NCBI GenBank assembly: GCA_965247535.1
Contig: OZ252018.1
Span: forward strand, 1,736,001 to 1,800,000
From: JAPPHY01 sp965247535
GTDB taxonomy: Bacteria > Chloroflexota > Dehalococcoidia > Lucifugimonadales > UBA2985
Reading direction: 5' to 3'
DNA length: 64,000 nucleotides
Position 1 is the first letter of the stretch; each line of letters begins with the position of its first letter. Below the pieces are notes generated by a model. That model did not search any database. It was not told the origin of the DNA and saw only the letters and a list, made by a program, of their open reading frames with translations. Made by a program: the position numbers and the translations under genes. Positions 35,473 to 43,622 of the stretch are shown here, piece by piece.

Positions 35473-36466
35473 TTGCTTCCGCCTCCGCAATTATCAGCAG
35501 CTCGTGAGATCGCTTCACGTTGGTGATTGTGCCGCGATCGACGCGGTTCTTGCCAATCCTCGTCTCGCCCTGTCCCAGCGTGTACTGCCACTCCACCTCA
35601 AATACCCGGCAATCCGAGTACATCTGCCGGACGGCGGAGCAGTCGTTATAGGATAGCACAAATCCGCCCCGGTGCTCAGCCAGCAAGTCTCGGAGCAGCC
35701 CGTGGTCGAAGCCCCTGTGGTGGACGGGGAAGTTGCGCTGCGGGTAGATTCCGCGGAACATCCTGCTGTCCCCGTCCAGGTAGTACGGCGGGTCGCAGTA
35801 GAGGAAGTCGTCGCGGTGCCGGGGCAGCACGTCCGCGAAGTCGCCCTGCTCAATGCTCAGGCCGGGGCACCGGAAGGTCCGCACCTTTTCCAGCAGGCGT
35901 TCGTACCGCGCCGGCTCCTCGTAGATGCGGGACATCCAGCCGAGGAAGCCCGGGCCGTAGCTCAGGTTGTGGTTGAACCAGTAGTGCGCCGCGAGTTCCA
36001 GCGGGTCCTCGATTGGCTCCGAGCGGTCCCAGTGCGCCTTCAGACGCTGCTTCACCGATGCGTAGGTCTCCTTGGTCGGCTGCCAGCGGCCGATGCGGTC
36101 CGCCAGCTCCTCCGGCCTGTCCAGTTGCACCTGCCAGTAGTCAGTGAGAATGTCGAAGAAGTCGTATGCGGTCACGTCCATGCCCAGCTCGTTGGCGCAG
36201 GCCATCTCCACCGATGCGCCGCCCACGAAGGGCGAAACCAGCCTGGTCAGGCCGGCGGGAAGCTGCTCGATGACGTGGCCCACCGCCAGGCTCTTGCCGC
36301 CTCCGTACCTCAGGGGCAGGCCGCCGTACCGGCTGTAGCGGTACGTACTCTTGCCCTTCAGTCTCGCCAGCAGCCTCTCGCGAGGCGTCACGTCGGAGGA
36401 AGTTTCGTCCTGCGAGTCGCGGGCATGCCGCGAGGCGCCGTCACGCCCGTCGATCGTCGCCCTCAC
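35462..36466 (-). CDS. D12-class adenine-specific DNA methyltransferase
   Basis: 334 residues from the GTG at 36466, which overlaps the gatA stop by four bases (GTGA); the frame continues into gatA without a start that makes sense. SAM-binding motif X PLRYGGGKS near residue 50, motif I region SPFVGGASVEMAC, and motif IV YCDPPYYLDGD near 225. It transfers a methyl group to N6 of adenine. No endonuclease gene adjoins, so it is either an orphan (regulatory or protective) methylase or the modification arm of a split system. Its place inside a housekeeping operon is unusual. Confidence 0.9.
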   Translation of the reverse strand: MRATIDGRDGASRHARDSQDETSSDVTPRERLLARLKGKSTYRYSRYGGLPLRYGGGKSLAVGHVIEQLPAGLTRLVSPFVGGASVEMACANELGMDVTAYDFFDILTDYWQVQLDRPEELADRIGRWQPTKETYASVKQRLKAHWDRSEPIEDPLELAAHYWFNHNLSYGPGFLGWMSRIYEEPARYERLLEKVRTFRCPGLSIEQGDFADVLPRHRDDFLYCDPPYYLDGDSRMFRGIYPQRNFPVHHRGFDHGLLRDLLAEHRGGFVLSYNDCSAVRQMYSDCRVFEVEWQYTLGQGETRIGKNRVDRGTITNVKRSHELLIIAEAEASDD

Positions 36467-37923
36467 AAGTTTGGCCTCATCGTGTGCCACTCCGTCGCCT
36501 GCTCGTAGGCGTGGGCCGTGCGCAGTATCGTCTCCTCGCCAAGCGGCCGACCGATGATCTGCATGCCCACCGGCAGGCCGTCCACGAACCCCGCGGGCAG
36601 CGACATCGCCGGCACGCCCGCGATGTTGATCGGAATGGTGCAGACGTCGCTCAGGTACATCTGCACGGGGTCCTCCACCTTCTCGCCCAGCTTGAACGCG
36701 ACCGTGGGCGAGGTGGGCGTGACCAGCACGTCGAACTGCCGGAAGGCTTCCCGGAACTCGCGGCCTATCAGCGTCCGCACCTTCTGCGCCTTGAGGTAGT
36801 AGGCGTCGTAGTAGCCCGCCGAAAGTGCGTAGGTGCCAAGCATGATGCGCCGCTTGACCTCCGGCCCGAAGCCGCGCTGCTTGGTCGTCTCCATGGCCTC
36901 CCACATGCCGCCCGCGTCCTGTGCCGAGTAGCCGTACTTCACGCCGTCGTAGCGGGCCAGGTTGGCCGACGCCTCCGACGGCGCCAGTATGTAGTAGACC
37001 GCCAGCGCGTAGGCTGTGTGGGGCAGCGACGTCTCCTCCACGATGGCGCCCAGGCTCTCCAGCTTGGCCAACGCGGCGCGCAGGGTGTCCGCGACGGCGG
37101 GATCGATGCCCTCTGCGTAGTACTCGCGCGGCACGCCGACGCGCAGGCCGCGCACGTCGCCGGTGAGGGCGGCGGTGTAGTCGGGCGGCTCCATCGGGAT
37201 CGACGTGGAGTCGCGAAGGTCGCCGCCGGCTATCGCGTTGAGCACGATGGCGCTGTCGGTTACGTCTCTCGTCAGCGGGCCGATCTGGTCGAGCGAGCTT
37301 GCGAAGGCCACCAGGCCGTACCGGCTGACCAGCCCGTATGTGGGCTTCATGCCGACGATGCCGCACAGCGATGCGGGCTGCCGGATGCTGCCGCCCGTGT
37401 CCGAGCCGAGGGAGTAGACGCTCTCGCCGGCGGCGACCGCGGCGGCCGGGCCCCCGCTGCTGCCCCCGGGTACGCGCCCGGTGTCCCACGGGTTACGAGT
37501 GGGGAAGAACGCCGAGTTCTCGGTGGAGGAGCCCATCGCAAACTCGTCCATGTTGCCCTTGCCGACCATCACCGCGAGCTGGTCGCGCAGCCGCTCGACC
37601 ACGGTTGCATCGTAGGGCGGGACGAAGTGCTCCAGCATCCGCGACGAGCAGGTGGTGGCGATGCCGCGGGTGCACATGTTGTCCTTGATCTGCATGGGAA
37701 TGCCGGCCAGCGGGCCGGCCTCACCGCGTGCGATGGCGGCGTCGGCCAGGTCGGCCTGCTGCAGCGCCTCTTCCGCGGTCACGCTGACGAACGCGCCCAC
37801 GCGCGAGTCCAGCTCGCCTATGCGGTCCAGGTGGGCTTGCGTGAGCTCTCGGGCGGAAACCTCACGCCGGTCGAGGAGGCTGCGCGCCTCGCTGATGGTG
37901 AGGTTGTGGAGGGTGGACGGCAT
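36463..37923 (-). CDS. gatA: Aspartyl/glutamyl-tRNA amidotransferase subunit A
   Basis: 486 residues. Amidase-signature enzyme: catalytic Lys in MQIKDNMCT, and the Ser-rich stretch GGSSGGPAAAVAAG followed by SDTGGSIRQPA carrying cis-Ser and nucleophile Ser. GatA releases ammonia from Gln for GatB to convert misacylated Glu-tRNA-Gln/Asp-tRNA-Asn. The ATG overlaps the gatC stop by one base. gatB is not in the window. Confidence 0.97.
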   Translation of the reverse strand: MPSTLHNLTISEARSLLDRREVSARELTQAHLDRIGELDSRVGAFVSVTAEEALQQADLADAAIARGEAGPLAGIPMQIKDNMCTRGIATTCSSRMLEHFVPPYDATVVERLRDQLAVMVGKGNMDEFAMGSSTENSAFFPTRNPWDTGRVPGGSSGGPAAAVAAGESVYSLGSDTGGSIRQPASLCGIVGMKPTYGLVSRYGLVAFASSLDQIGPLTRDVTDSAIVLNAIAGGDLRDSTSIPMEPPDYTAALTGDVRGLRVGVPREYYAEGIDPAVADTLRAALAKLESLGAIVEETSLPHTAYALAVYYILAPSEASANLARYDGVKYGYSAQDAGGMWEAMETTKQRGFGPEVKRRIMLGTYALSAGYYDAYYLKAQKVRTLIGREFREAFRQFDVLVTPTSPTVAFKLGEKVEDPVQMYLSDVCTIPINIAGVPAMSLPAGFVDGLPVGMQIIGRPLGEETILRTAHAYEQATEWHTMRPNL

Positions 37924-38219
37924 CAGTCGAGCACCGCCTTCACGCGGAAGAAGTCGTCCTCACGCAGTGGGGCGTTGGCCAGCGTGTCCTCCGTAGGCAT
38001 CGGCGACGAGGCTTCGTCGTCGCGCATCACGTTCTGCAGCTCCACGGAGTGGCCCGTGGGTGGGACGTCGGTGGTGTCGACCTCCTGGAGCACGCGGAAG
38101 TTCGCCAGGATGTCGGAGAGCTGGTTGCGGAGGCGTTCGACCTCCTGCTCGTCCAACCCCATGCGGTACAGCAGTGCGATGTGCTTGACTTCTTCGGGGG
38201 TCAGCCCTGGGGACTCCAT
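37923..38219 (-). CDS. gatC: Aspartyl/glutamyl-tRNA amidotransferase subunit C
   Basis: 98 residues, normal length. N-terminal helix LTPEEVKHIALLYRMGLDEQ and C-terminal LREDDFFRVKAVLD are the family ends; the middle has the LANFRVLQEVDTTDVPPTGH segment that wraps GatA and GatB. It stabilises the GatCAB complex. First gene of the minus-strand operon, with a promoter at 38246-38274. Confidence 0.96.
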   Translation of the reverse strand: MESPGLTPEEVKHIALLYRMGLDEQEVERLRNQLSDILANFRVLQEVDTTDVPPTGHSVELQNVMRDDEASSPMPTEDTLANAPLREDDFFRVKAVLD

Positions 38220-38245
38220 GCGCGCCTCCCGAGGTTAATGGCGCA

Positions 38246-38274
38246 AGTGTAGCAAAGAGGGGAGAGCGCTTCAA
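38246..38274 (-). promoter_or_regulatory. Promoter of the gatC operon
   Basis: Minus strand: TTGAAG (38274-38269), 17-base spacer, TACACT (38251-38246), 27 bases from the gatC ATG. It is back to back with the methylase promoter at 38289. Confidence 0.6.
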
Positions 38275-38288
38275 GGCGGAGGAGGCGT

Positions 38289-38317
38289 TTGACTTGCGAA
38301 CGGATGTTGTGTAGAGT
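38289..38317 (+). promoter_or_regulatory. Promoter of the large methylase gene
   Basis: TTGACT (38289-38294), 17-base spacer, TAGAGT (38312-38317). The predicted start is near 38324, which rules out the in-frame TTG at 38289 and supports the ATG at 38367. Confidence 0.55.
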
Positions 38318-38366
38318 CGTGGCACACTCCCGCCCAAGCCGACGATCCTACGGCAGCTTTAGCTGT

Positions 38367-41267
38367 ATGCCATTTCAGACAGAGCCTAGCGCCAACAACG
38401 CCACGGGCAGCCTCCTGCAGGCCATGATGCCCCGCAGCACCGTGCGCTCCGAGAACACCCAAGCCATCGCCGGCCACCCAGGGCTGCGCCCCGACATTCT
38501 CATCACCGCGCCCGACCGCGCGCCAGTCGTCCTGGAGGCGGAGTTCATGCCTGCCGCCACCGTCGAACCGGAGGCGAAGGATCGCCTCGGGCTGGAGGTT
38601 GCGACCAACGGCCGCGTCATCGAGGCTGCCATTGCGCTGCGCTACCGAGAGGACGTTCGCGAGGCTGGCGACCTCCACGCGACTCTGTCATCGGCCCAGG
38701 TATCGTACTGCGTCTTCACGGGGAGCGCAGACGATCCGCAGCGCTTTCCGGAGTCCGGCTGGCTGGACGGCAGCCTTGAGGACCTGGCGGACATGGTGCG
38801 CCTGGTGTCCGTGCCGCAGAGCGCCGTGGACCGGGCGGCCAACGCGCTGCAGGAAGGCATTGACGGCGCCGCCAAGCTCCTGGACGAGATGAACCAGACT
38901 CGCGCCGGCGTGACCACCGCCATCGCCCGATTGCTGGGCATGTCCAACGTGCCCCAGACCCGCCGCATGGCCTGCGCCATCATCGCCAACGCCCTGATCT
39001 TCCACGAGCGAATCGTGGGCATGCACGAGGGCATCAAGCCGCTGGCCGCGGTGTGCGGCGACAGCGTGGAGAACCCGCAGGGCGAGGTGCTGGCGGCCTG
39101 GGACGACATACTCAGGATCAACTACTGGGCCATCTTTGCCATCGCCAAGGACATCCTGGAGCAGCTGCCCTCCGCGGACGCAGCGAACATCCTGCAGAGA
39201 TTGACGGACACGGCCCAGTCGGTCAGGGCCACGGGCGTGGACAACGCCCACGACCTCACCGGCCGCATCTTCCAGCGGCTCATCGCCGACCGCAAGTACC
39301 TGGCCACCTTCTACACACTGCCGGCGTCGGCGGCGCTACTGGCGCGACTGGCGGTGGCCAAGATGGAGGGCGTGGACTGGTCGGACGCAGAGGCCATCGG
39401 CAGGCTGCGCATCGCAGACTTCGCCTGCGGGACCGGCGCGCTGCTCTCGGCCGTGTACGAGCAGATAGCCGCCCGCCACGAGCGCGCCGGCGGCGACGCG
39501 GCCGCGCTGCACAAGATTATGATGGAGGAAGTGCTGTACGGCTGCGACGTGATGCCCTCCGCCGTCCACATCACCGGCTCAACCCTCTCCGGCATGGAGC
39601 CTTCCGTCCTCTTCAACAGCTCCCACCTGTACACCATGCCATACGGCCGCATGGCGGACGGCAGCGTGATGATAGGCTCACTGGAGCTTCTCCAGTCCTC
39701 CAATGTGCTGACGCTGTTCAACACCAGCGACCCGGCCATGCGCACCGGCAGCGCGGGCGAGGAGACGGCTACCCAGGTACGCGCCGAGATACCTGACGAG
39801 GGCTACGACCTAGTGATAATGAACCCGCCGTTTACCAGGCCCGGCTCTGATTGGGAAGGCAGCGAGAGGGACGAGAACTACATCAAGCACTTCAGGGGAT
39901 TAAGCACGGGGCTAGTTACGCAATTGGAAATGTCTAAGGTCTTGAGTCGCTACACGAAGGATACATGCTATCACGGCTATGCTGGCATTGCCTCCGCGTT
40001 CGCGGCGATGGCGCACAAGAAGCTCAGGCCTGGCGGCGTTCTTGCTTTGGTGCTCCCACTCTCAGCCGCCTCCGGCCAGTCCTGGGAGGAGTTTCGCGAG
40101 ATGATTGCGCGCAAATACACAGGCTTGACAGTCCTTACCATAGCTGCCGCGGATAGTGATGGACTCTCCTTTTCCGCAGACACGGGTATGGCAGAGTGCC
40201 TAGTGATTGCCCGAAAGCTCAAGAATGAGAAATCGCACAATGACCGGGCTCTCTTCACTTCGCTAAGGCGCAGGCCACAGGGATTCGCTCACGCACGGTC
40301 GTTGGCGAGCAAGCTGCTGCCTAGCAGCAAGATTAGACAGATTGAGGACGGGCCGTACGGAGGCACAACCGTGATGGTTGGCGAGGAGTTGGCTGGCGAG
40401 ACGATGACCGCTCAGTACGGAAGGAGTAACTGGAGTGCTGTTCGCTTAGCGGATTGTTCAGTGGCTCAAACGGCGTATGCACTGTCCCAATCAATGTTAT
40501 GGCTCCCAGGCTCAAGTTCCCCTAAAGAGATGAAGGTAGCGGCCCTTAGTGACGTAGGTAGGCGCGGGTGGCACGACATCAACATCGGTGGGTCTAGCGG
40601 GCCCTTCACTAAGGCACCACCCAGCCCGACTTCCACTTATCCATCGCTATGGAGCCACGATGCCAAACAGGAAACACGCTTGGTCTGCTTGCCAGACTCC
40701 CAATTGCTTGTCAAACCAGGTATGGAGGATAGGGCCTCTGTAGCTTGGGCTACATCCAGCCGGACACACATCAACCGTGACTTTCGTTTCAACTCCCAAC
40801 CATTGACAGTTGCCTTCACCGAGCATCCAAGCATTGGCGGTCGAGCTTGGCCAAACGTTATGTTTGACGACAAGAGGCTAGAGTACGCGTTCGCAGTTTG
40901 GGCTAACTGCACTCTTGGACTGCTAAGCTATTGGTGGAACTCCAACCGGCAAGCCGCCGGTCGTGGCACCACCACGGTCAGCGGAGTTGAATCTCTCCTA
41001 GTCCTGGACTTCCGCGCCCTGACGGATGAGCAGCTCAGCACGGCAGAGGCCATCTTCAACGAGTTTCGTGACAAGGAGCTGAAGCCCGCCTACCTCGCGG
41101 ACGCCGACCCCAACCGCGCGCTGCTGGACCGGCGCGTCGTGTGTGACCTGCTTGGCTTCGATGAGGAGACGTACGCGGGAGTGCGGCGGCTGGCGGCCAA
41201 GTGGTGCGCGGAGCCGTCAGTTCACGGCGGCAAGGCTCGGCCCAAGGGCGCGGCGCTGGTGGTGTGA
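38367..41267 (+). CDS. Large N6-adenine DNA methylase with N-terminal nuclease-like domain (type IIG-like restriction-modification candidate)
   Basis: 966 residues from the ATG at 38367. The N-terminus (residues 35-75) reads as a PD-(D/E)xK-like strand pair: D43 in RPDILI and E57/E59 in VVLEAEF, followed by EAKDRLG; the Lys of ExK is replaced by Glu. A helical linker (100-330) leads to the methylase core: motif I DFACGTGALL near 350 and motif IV NPPF at 486-489. The remaining C-terminal half should hold the target-recognition domain. One-polypeptide nuclease plus methylase is the plan of type IIG enzymes; if the nuclease is dead it is a solitary methylase. Bases about 39890-40990 are visibly less GC-rich than both ends, a sign of domain exchange. 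Confidence 0.72.
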   Translation: MPFQTEPSANNATGSLLQAMMPRSTVRSENTQAIAGHPGLRPDILITAPDRAPVVLEAEFMPAATVEPEAKDRLGLEVATNGRVIEAAIALRYREDVREAGDLHATLSSAQVSYCVFTGSADDPQRFPESGWLDGSLEDLADMVRLVSVPQSAVDRAANALQEGIDGAAKLLDEMNQTRAGVTTAIARLLGMSNVPQTRRMACAIIANALIFHERIVGMHEGIKPLAAVCGDSVENPQGEVLAAWDDILRINYWAIFAIAKDILEQLPSADAANILQRLTDTAQSVRATGVDNAHDLTGRIFQRLIADRKYLATFYTLPASAALLARLAVAKMEGVDWSDAEAIGRLRIADFACGTGALLSAVYEQIAARHERAGGDAAALHKIMMEEVLYGCDVMPSAVHITGSTLSGMEPSVLFNSSHLYTMPYGRMADGSVMIGSLELLQSSNVLTLFNTSDPAMRTGSAGEETATQVRAEIPDEGYDLVIMNPPFTRPGSDWEGSERDENYIKHFRGLSTGLVTQLEMSKVLSRYTKDTCYHGYAGIASAFAAMAHKKLRPGGVLALVLPLSAASGQSWEEFREMIARKYTGLTVLTIAAADSDGLSFSADTGMAECLVIARKLKNEKSHNDRALFTSLRRRPQGFAHARSLASKLLPSSKIRQIEDGPYGGTTVMVGEELAGETMTAQYGRSNWSAVRLADCSVAQTAYALSQSMLWLPGSSSPKEMKVAALSDVGRRGWHDINIGGSSGPFTKAPPSPTSTYPSLWSHDAKQETRLVCLPDSQLLVKPGMEDRASVAWATSSRTHINRDFRFNSQPLTVAFTEHPSIGGRAWPNVMFDDKRLEYAFAVWANCTLGLLSYWWNSNRQAAGRGTTTVSGVESLLVLDFRALTDEQLSTAEAIFNEFRDKELKPAYLADADPNRALLDRRVVCDLLGFDEETYAGVRRLAAKWCAEPSVHGGKARPKGAALVV

Positions 41268-41280
41268 GGGGGAAAACAGC

Positions 41281-41493
41281 ATGCGAGACTTTCGAGAATC
41301 CTTGATTCTTGCAGCAATCGGCGCAATCGTGGGCGCGATAGTCTTCGCAGCAGGTCTGCATCTAGTGAAGGAGTTTGCGGAGATGATTCTCCGTATTAAT
41401 CCATGGCACGCAGGGGCAGCCGGCGCAATACTGGGGGCGGTTGCACTGTTTTCCCTGTCATTGTGGAATAGCCGAAGGCTGCGGCGGAGGTGA
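41281..41493 (+). CDS. Small two-helix membrane protein
   Basis: 70 residues from the ATG at 41281, 13 bases after the methylase stop and behind GAGGGGGA. Two hydrophobic segments (residues 8-30 and 43-62), a short polar loop with INPWH, and a basic tail WNSRRLRRR. No family recognised. Tight spacing makes co-transcription with the methylase likely; a membrane accessory role in defence is only speculation. Confidence 0.55.
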   Translation: MRDFRESLILAAIGAIVGAIVFAAGLHLVKEFAEMILRINPWHAGAAGAILGAVALFSLSLWNSRRLRRR

Positions 41494-41572
41494 CGTGATA
41501 GGGGCCGCTTTCCCCTACCACACGCCATCCGCTAGAATGCAAGCGCGGAAACCGCAAACAGGAGCACACGAC

Positions 41573-41929
41573 ATGGGAACCTTCACCTGGCCTATGCGCA
41601 TCACAAGTTTGGACAGCGGTCGCAGCGTGGTAGTCGAGGCGACGGTTGACACCGGCGCGTTCCTGACCATGTTGCCCGCTCGCACGCTGCGCGAGCTAGG
41701 CGTTGAGCCAACCGACAGCCGCAGATTCGTCATCGCAGACGGCAGCAGCGTGGGGATGGAGGTCGGGCAGGCGTGGGCCACGATTGACGGCGAGAGCGTC
41801 ACAACCCTCGTGGCGTTCGGCGAGGACGACGCGCCGCCACTGCTGGGAAGGTACACGCTGGATGGCCTGGGGCTGGCTGTTGATCCCGTCAAGCAGAGGC
41901 TGGTCCCAGCCCGGCTGATCATGCTGTAG
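41573..41929 (+). CDS. Retropepsin-like aspartic protease family protein (clan AA)
   Basis: 118 residues from the ATG at 41573 with AGGAG upstream. One pepsin half: catalytic VDTGAFLTMLP near residues 26-36, a flap region ADGSSVGMEVGQAWATI, and a closing PPLLGRYTLDGLGLAVDP (the hydrophobic-hydrophobic-Gly signature). Such proteins act as homodimers; bacterial ones are poorly characterised and are often found near mobile or toxin-antitoxin genes. No signal peptide. Confidence 0.75.
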   Translation: MGTFTWPMRITSLDSGRSVVVEATVDTGAFLTMLPARTLRELGVEPTDSRRFVIADGSSVGMEVGQAWATIDGESVTTLVAFGEDDAPPLLGRYTLDGLGLAVDPVKQRLVPARLIML

Positions 41930-41940
41930 CGGCGGGGCCG

Positions 41941-42025
41941 CCCGCTCACGCCCTTCGACAAGCTCAGGGTGAGCGGGCCTCAACCCATCCCGCTCGTGGT
42001 GAGCCTGTCGAACCATTTGAGCGGG
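41941..42025. repeat. Dispersed palindromic repeat, copy 3 (two half units, best preserved)
   Basis: CCGCTCACGCCCTTCGACAA with GCTCAGGGTGAGCGG, 11-base spacer, then CCCGCTCGTGGTGAGCCTGT with CGAACCATTTGAGCGGGG. Each half is a long hairpin and the halves are roughly inverted copies of each other. Confidence 0.75.
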
Positions 42026-42054
42026 GGGTAGTCCTCCCCCGCTCCGCCAGGGGA

Positions 42055-42082
42055 TGGATTCCCGCAGTCGCGAGAATGACGG
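42055..42082. repeat. Second repeat type, ATTCCCG/CGAGAAT element
   Basis: GGATTCCCGCAGTCGCGAGA followed by ATGACGG. This has the form of the widespread short inverted repeat with ATTCCCGC and GCGGGAAT arms (here one mismatch), like dRS3-type units of other genera. It lies directly after the copy-3 repeat. Confidence 0.5.
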
Positions 42083-42151
42083 AAGCGCCCGCGCCCGCGG
42101 GTGTATACTGGATGCGACCCGTTGCGGGACTCTCTCACAAGGATGGCTTGT

Positions 42152-43540
42152 ATGGCGGACTTTGACTTTGACGTGGCGATTATCGGAGGCGGCCCCGGGG
42201 GCTACGTGGCGGCCATACGCGCGGGCCAGCTCGGCCTGCGAACGGCGCTGGTGGAGCAGGACGAGCTCGGCGGTATATGCCTCAACTGGGGCTGCATTCC
42301 CAGCAAGGCCCTTCTCAAGAACGCGGAGGTCCTCAACCTGTTCCACAGGTCGGAGGAGTTCGGCATTACCGTTGACAACCTGCAGTACGACTTCGGCAAG
42401 GCGATCGATCGCAGCCGCGGCGTGGTCAGGCGACTCACCGCTGGCGTCGGGATGCTGCTCAGGAAGAACAAGGTGGAGCACGTAAACGGCCGCGGACGCC
42501 TGGCGGACGCGCACACGGTCGACGTCGACGACGGCGCGCGCAGCTTCACGGCCGCGAACGTGATCGTCGCCACGGGCGCGCGGCCTCGCCCGGTGCCCGG
42601 CCTGGAGGTGGACGGCGACACGATCATCGGCAGCCGCGAGGCGCTGGAGCTACGCGACGTGCCCTCGCCGGTGGGCATCGTGGGCGGCGGCGCTACGGGC
42701 GTCGAGTTCGCCTACCTGTACCGCGCGTACGGCGCCGAGGTCACCATCGTCGAGATGATGCCGCGGCTCATCCCCAGCGAGGACGAGGAGATGGGGCAGC
42801 AGCTGGAGCGGGCCTTCTCCGGCCAGGGCATCAAGACGCTGACCGGCTCTCGCGTGACCTCCGTCGAGAAGCGGCTGGATGGCGCCGTGCTGAGCGTGGA
42901 GACGCCGGAGGGCGCTCGTGAGCTTGAGGTGCAGAAGGTGCTCGTGGCCGTGGGCGTGCAGGGCAACGTGGAGGGACTGGGACTGGAGGAGCTTGGCGCT
43001 CGCATCGAGAGGGGTTTCGTGCAGGTGGACGACAGGATGAGCACCGGCGTGCCGGGCGTGTACGCCATCGGCGACGTGACGGGCAAGCTGCTGCTGGCCC
43101 ACGTGGCGCAGGCGCAGGGCGTGCTGGTGGTGGAGACGATCGCCGGAATGGACAGCCAGACGCTGGACTATCGCATGATGCCTCGTGCGGTCTACTGCCA
43201 GCCTCAGGTGACGGGCTTCGGCTACTCGGAGAGCGAGGCCTCGGAAGCGGGCTACTCGGTGAAGGTCGGGCGGTTTCCGTTCCGGGCCAACGGCAAGTCG
43301 CTGGCGGCCGGAGACTCGGAGGGCATGGTGAAGGTTGTGGCGGACGGCGACACCGGCGAGATACTGGGCGCGCACATGATCGGCGCGGAGGTCACGGAGA
43401 TGCTGCCGGAGCTCGCCATGACCAACCTGCTGGAGGGCAGTGTGAACGAGCTGGGCTGGTTGGTACACTCGCATCCCACGCTGTCGGAGGCGATCAAGGA
43501 GGCAGCGCTGGACGTGGAGGGAGCGGCGATCCACATCTGA
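42152..43540 (+). CDS. lpdA: Dihydrolipoamide dehydrogenase (E3)
   Basis: 462 residues from the ATG at 42152 (AAGGA eight bases upstream; an in-frame ATG at 42143 is possible). FAD Rossmann motif GGGPGGYVAA, redox pair GGICLNWGCIPSKALL, NAD motif GIVGGGATGVEFA, FAD-Asp region VYAIGDVTG, and the C-terminal His-Glu pair in VHSHPTLSEAI. It reoxidises dihydrolipoyl groups of the E2 encoded downstream. First of the genes E3, E1 alpha, E1 beta, E2; a TATACT element lies at 42103-42108. Confidence 0.95.
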   Translation: MADFDFDVAIIGGGPGGYVAAIRAGQLGLRTALVEQDELGGICLNWGCIPSKALLKNAEVLNLFHRSEEFGITVDNLQYDFGKAIDRSRGVVRRLTAGVGMLLRKNKVEHVNGRGRLADAHTVDVDDGARSFTAANVIVATGARPRPVPGLEVDGDTIIGSREALELRDVPSPVGIVGGGATGVEFAYLYRAYGAEVTIVEMMPRLIPSEDEEMGQQLERAFSGQGIKTLTGSRVTSVEKRLDGAVLSVETPEGARELEVQKVLVAVGVQGNVEGLGLEELGARIERGFVQVDDRMSTGVPGVYAIGDVTGKLLLAHVAQAQGVLVVETIAGMDSQTLDYRMMPRAVYCQPQVTGFGYSESEASEAGYSVKVGRFPFRANGKSLAAGDSEGMVKVVADGDTGEILGAHMIGAEVTEMLPELAMTNLLEGSVNELGWLVHSHPTLSEAIKEAALDVEGAAIHI

Positions 43541-43610
43541 TCGCCGTGCGCCGGTGGCAAGATGACCAAAATTCGGGCGATTGGCGTTCCACCGTCTTAC
43601 CAACTTCCGC

Positions 43611-43616
43611 TATAAT
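43611..43616 (+). promoter_or_regulatory. Leaderless-type promoter of the E1 alpha gene
   Basis: Perfect TATAAT ending seven bases before the A of the E1 alpha ATG (43623). TTCCAC lies 18 bases upstream as a poor -35. Transcription would start at or within a base or two of the ATG, and no ribosome site exists. Confidence 0.6.
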
Positions 43617-43622
43617 GTGGGC

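Noticed and set aside
36484..38238. Open frame of 584 codons antisense to gatA and gatC
   Set aside because: Shadow of conserved genes; no start context.
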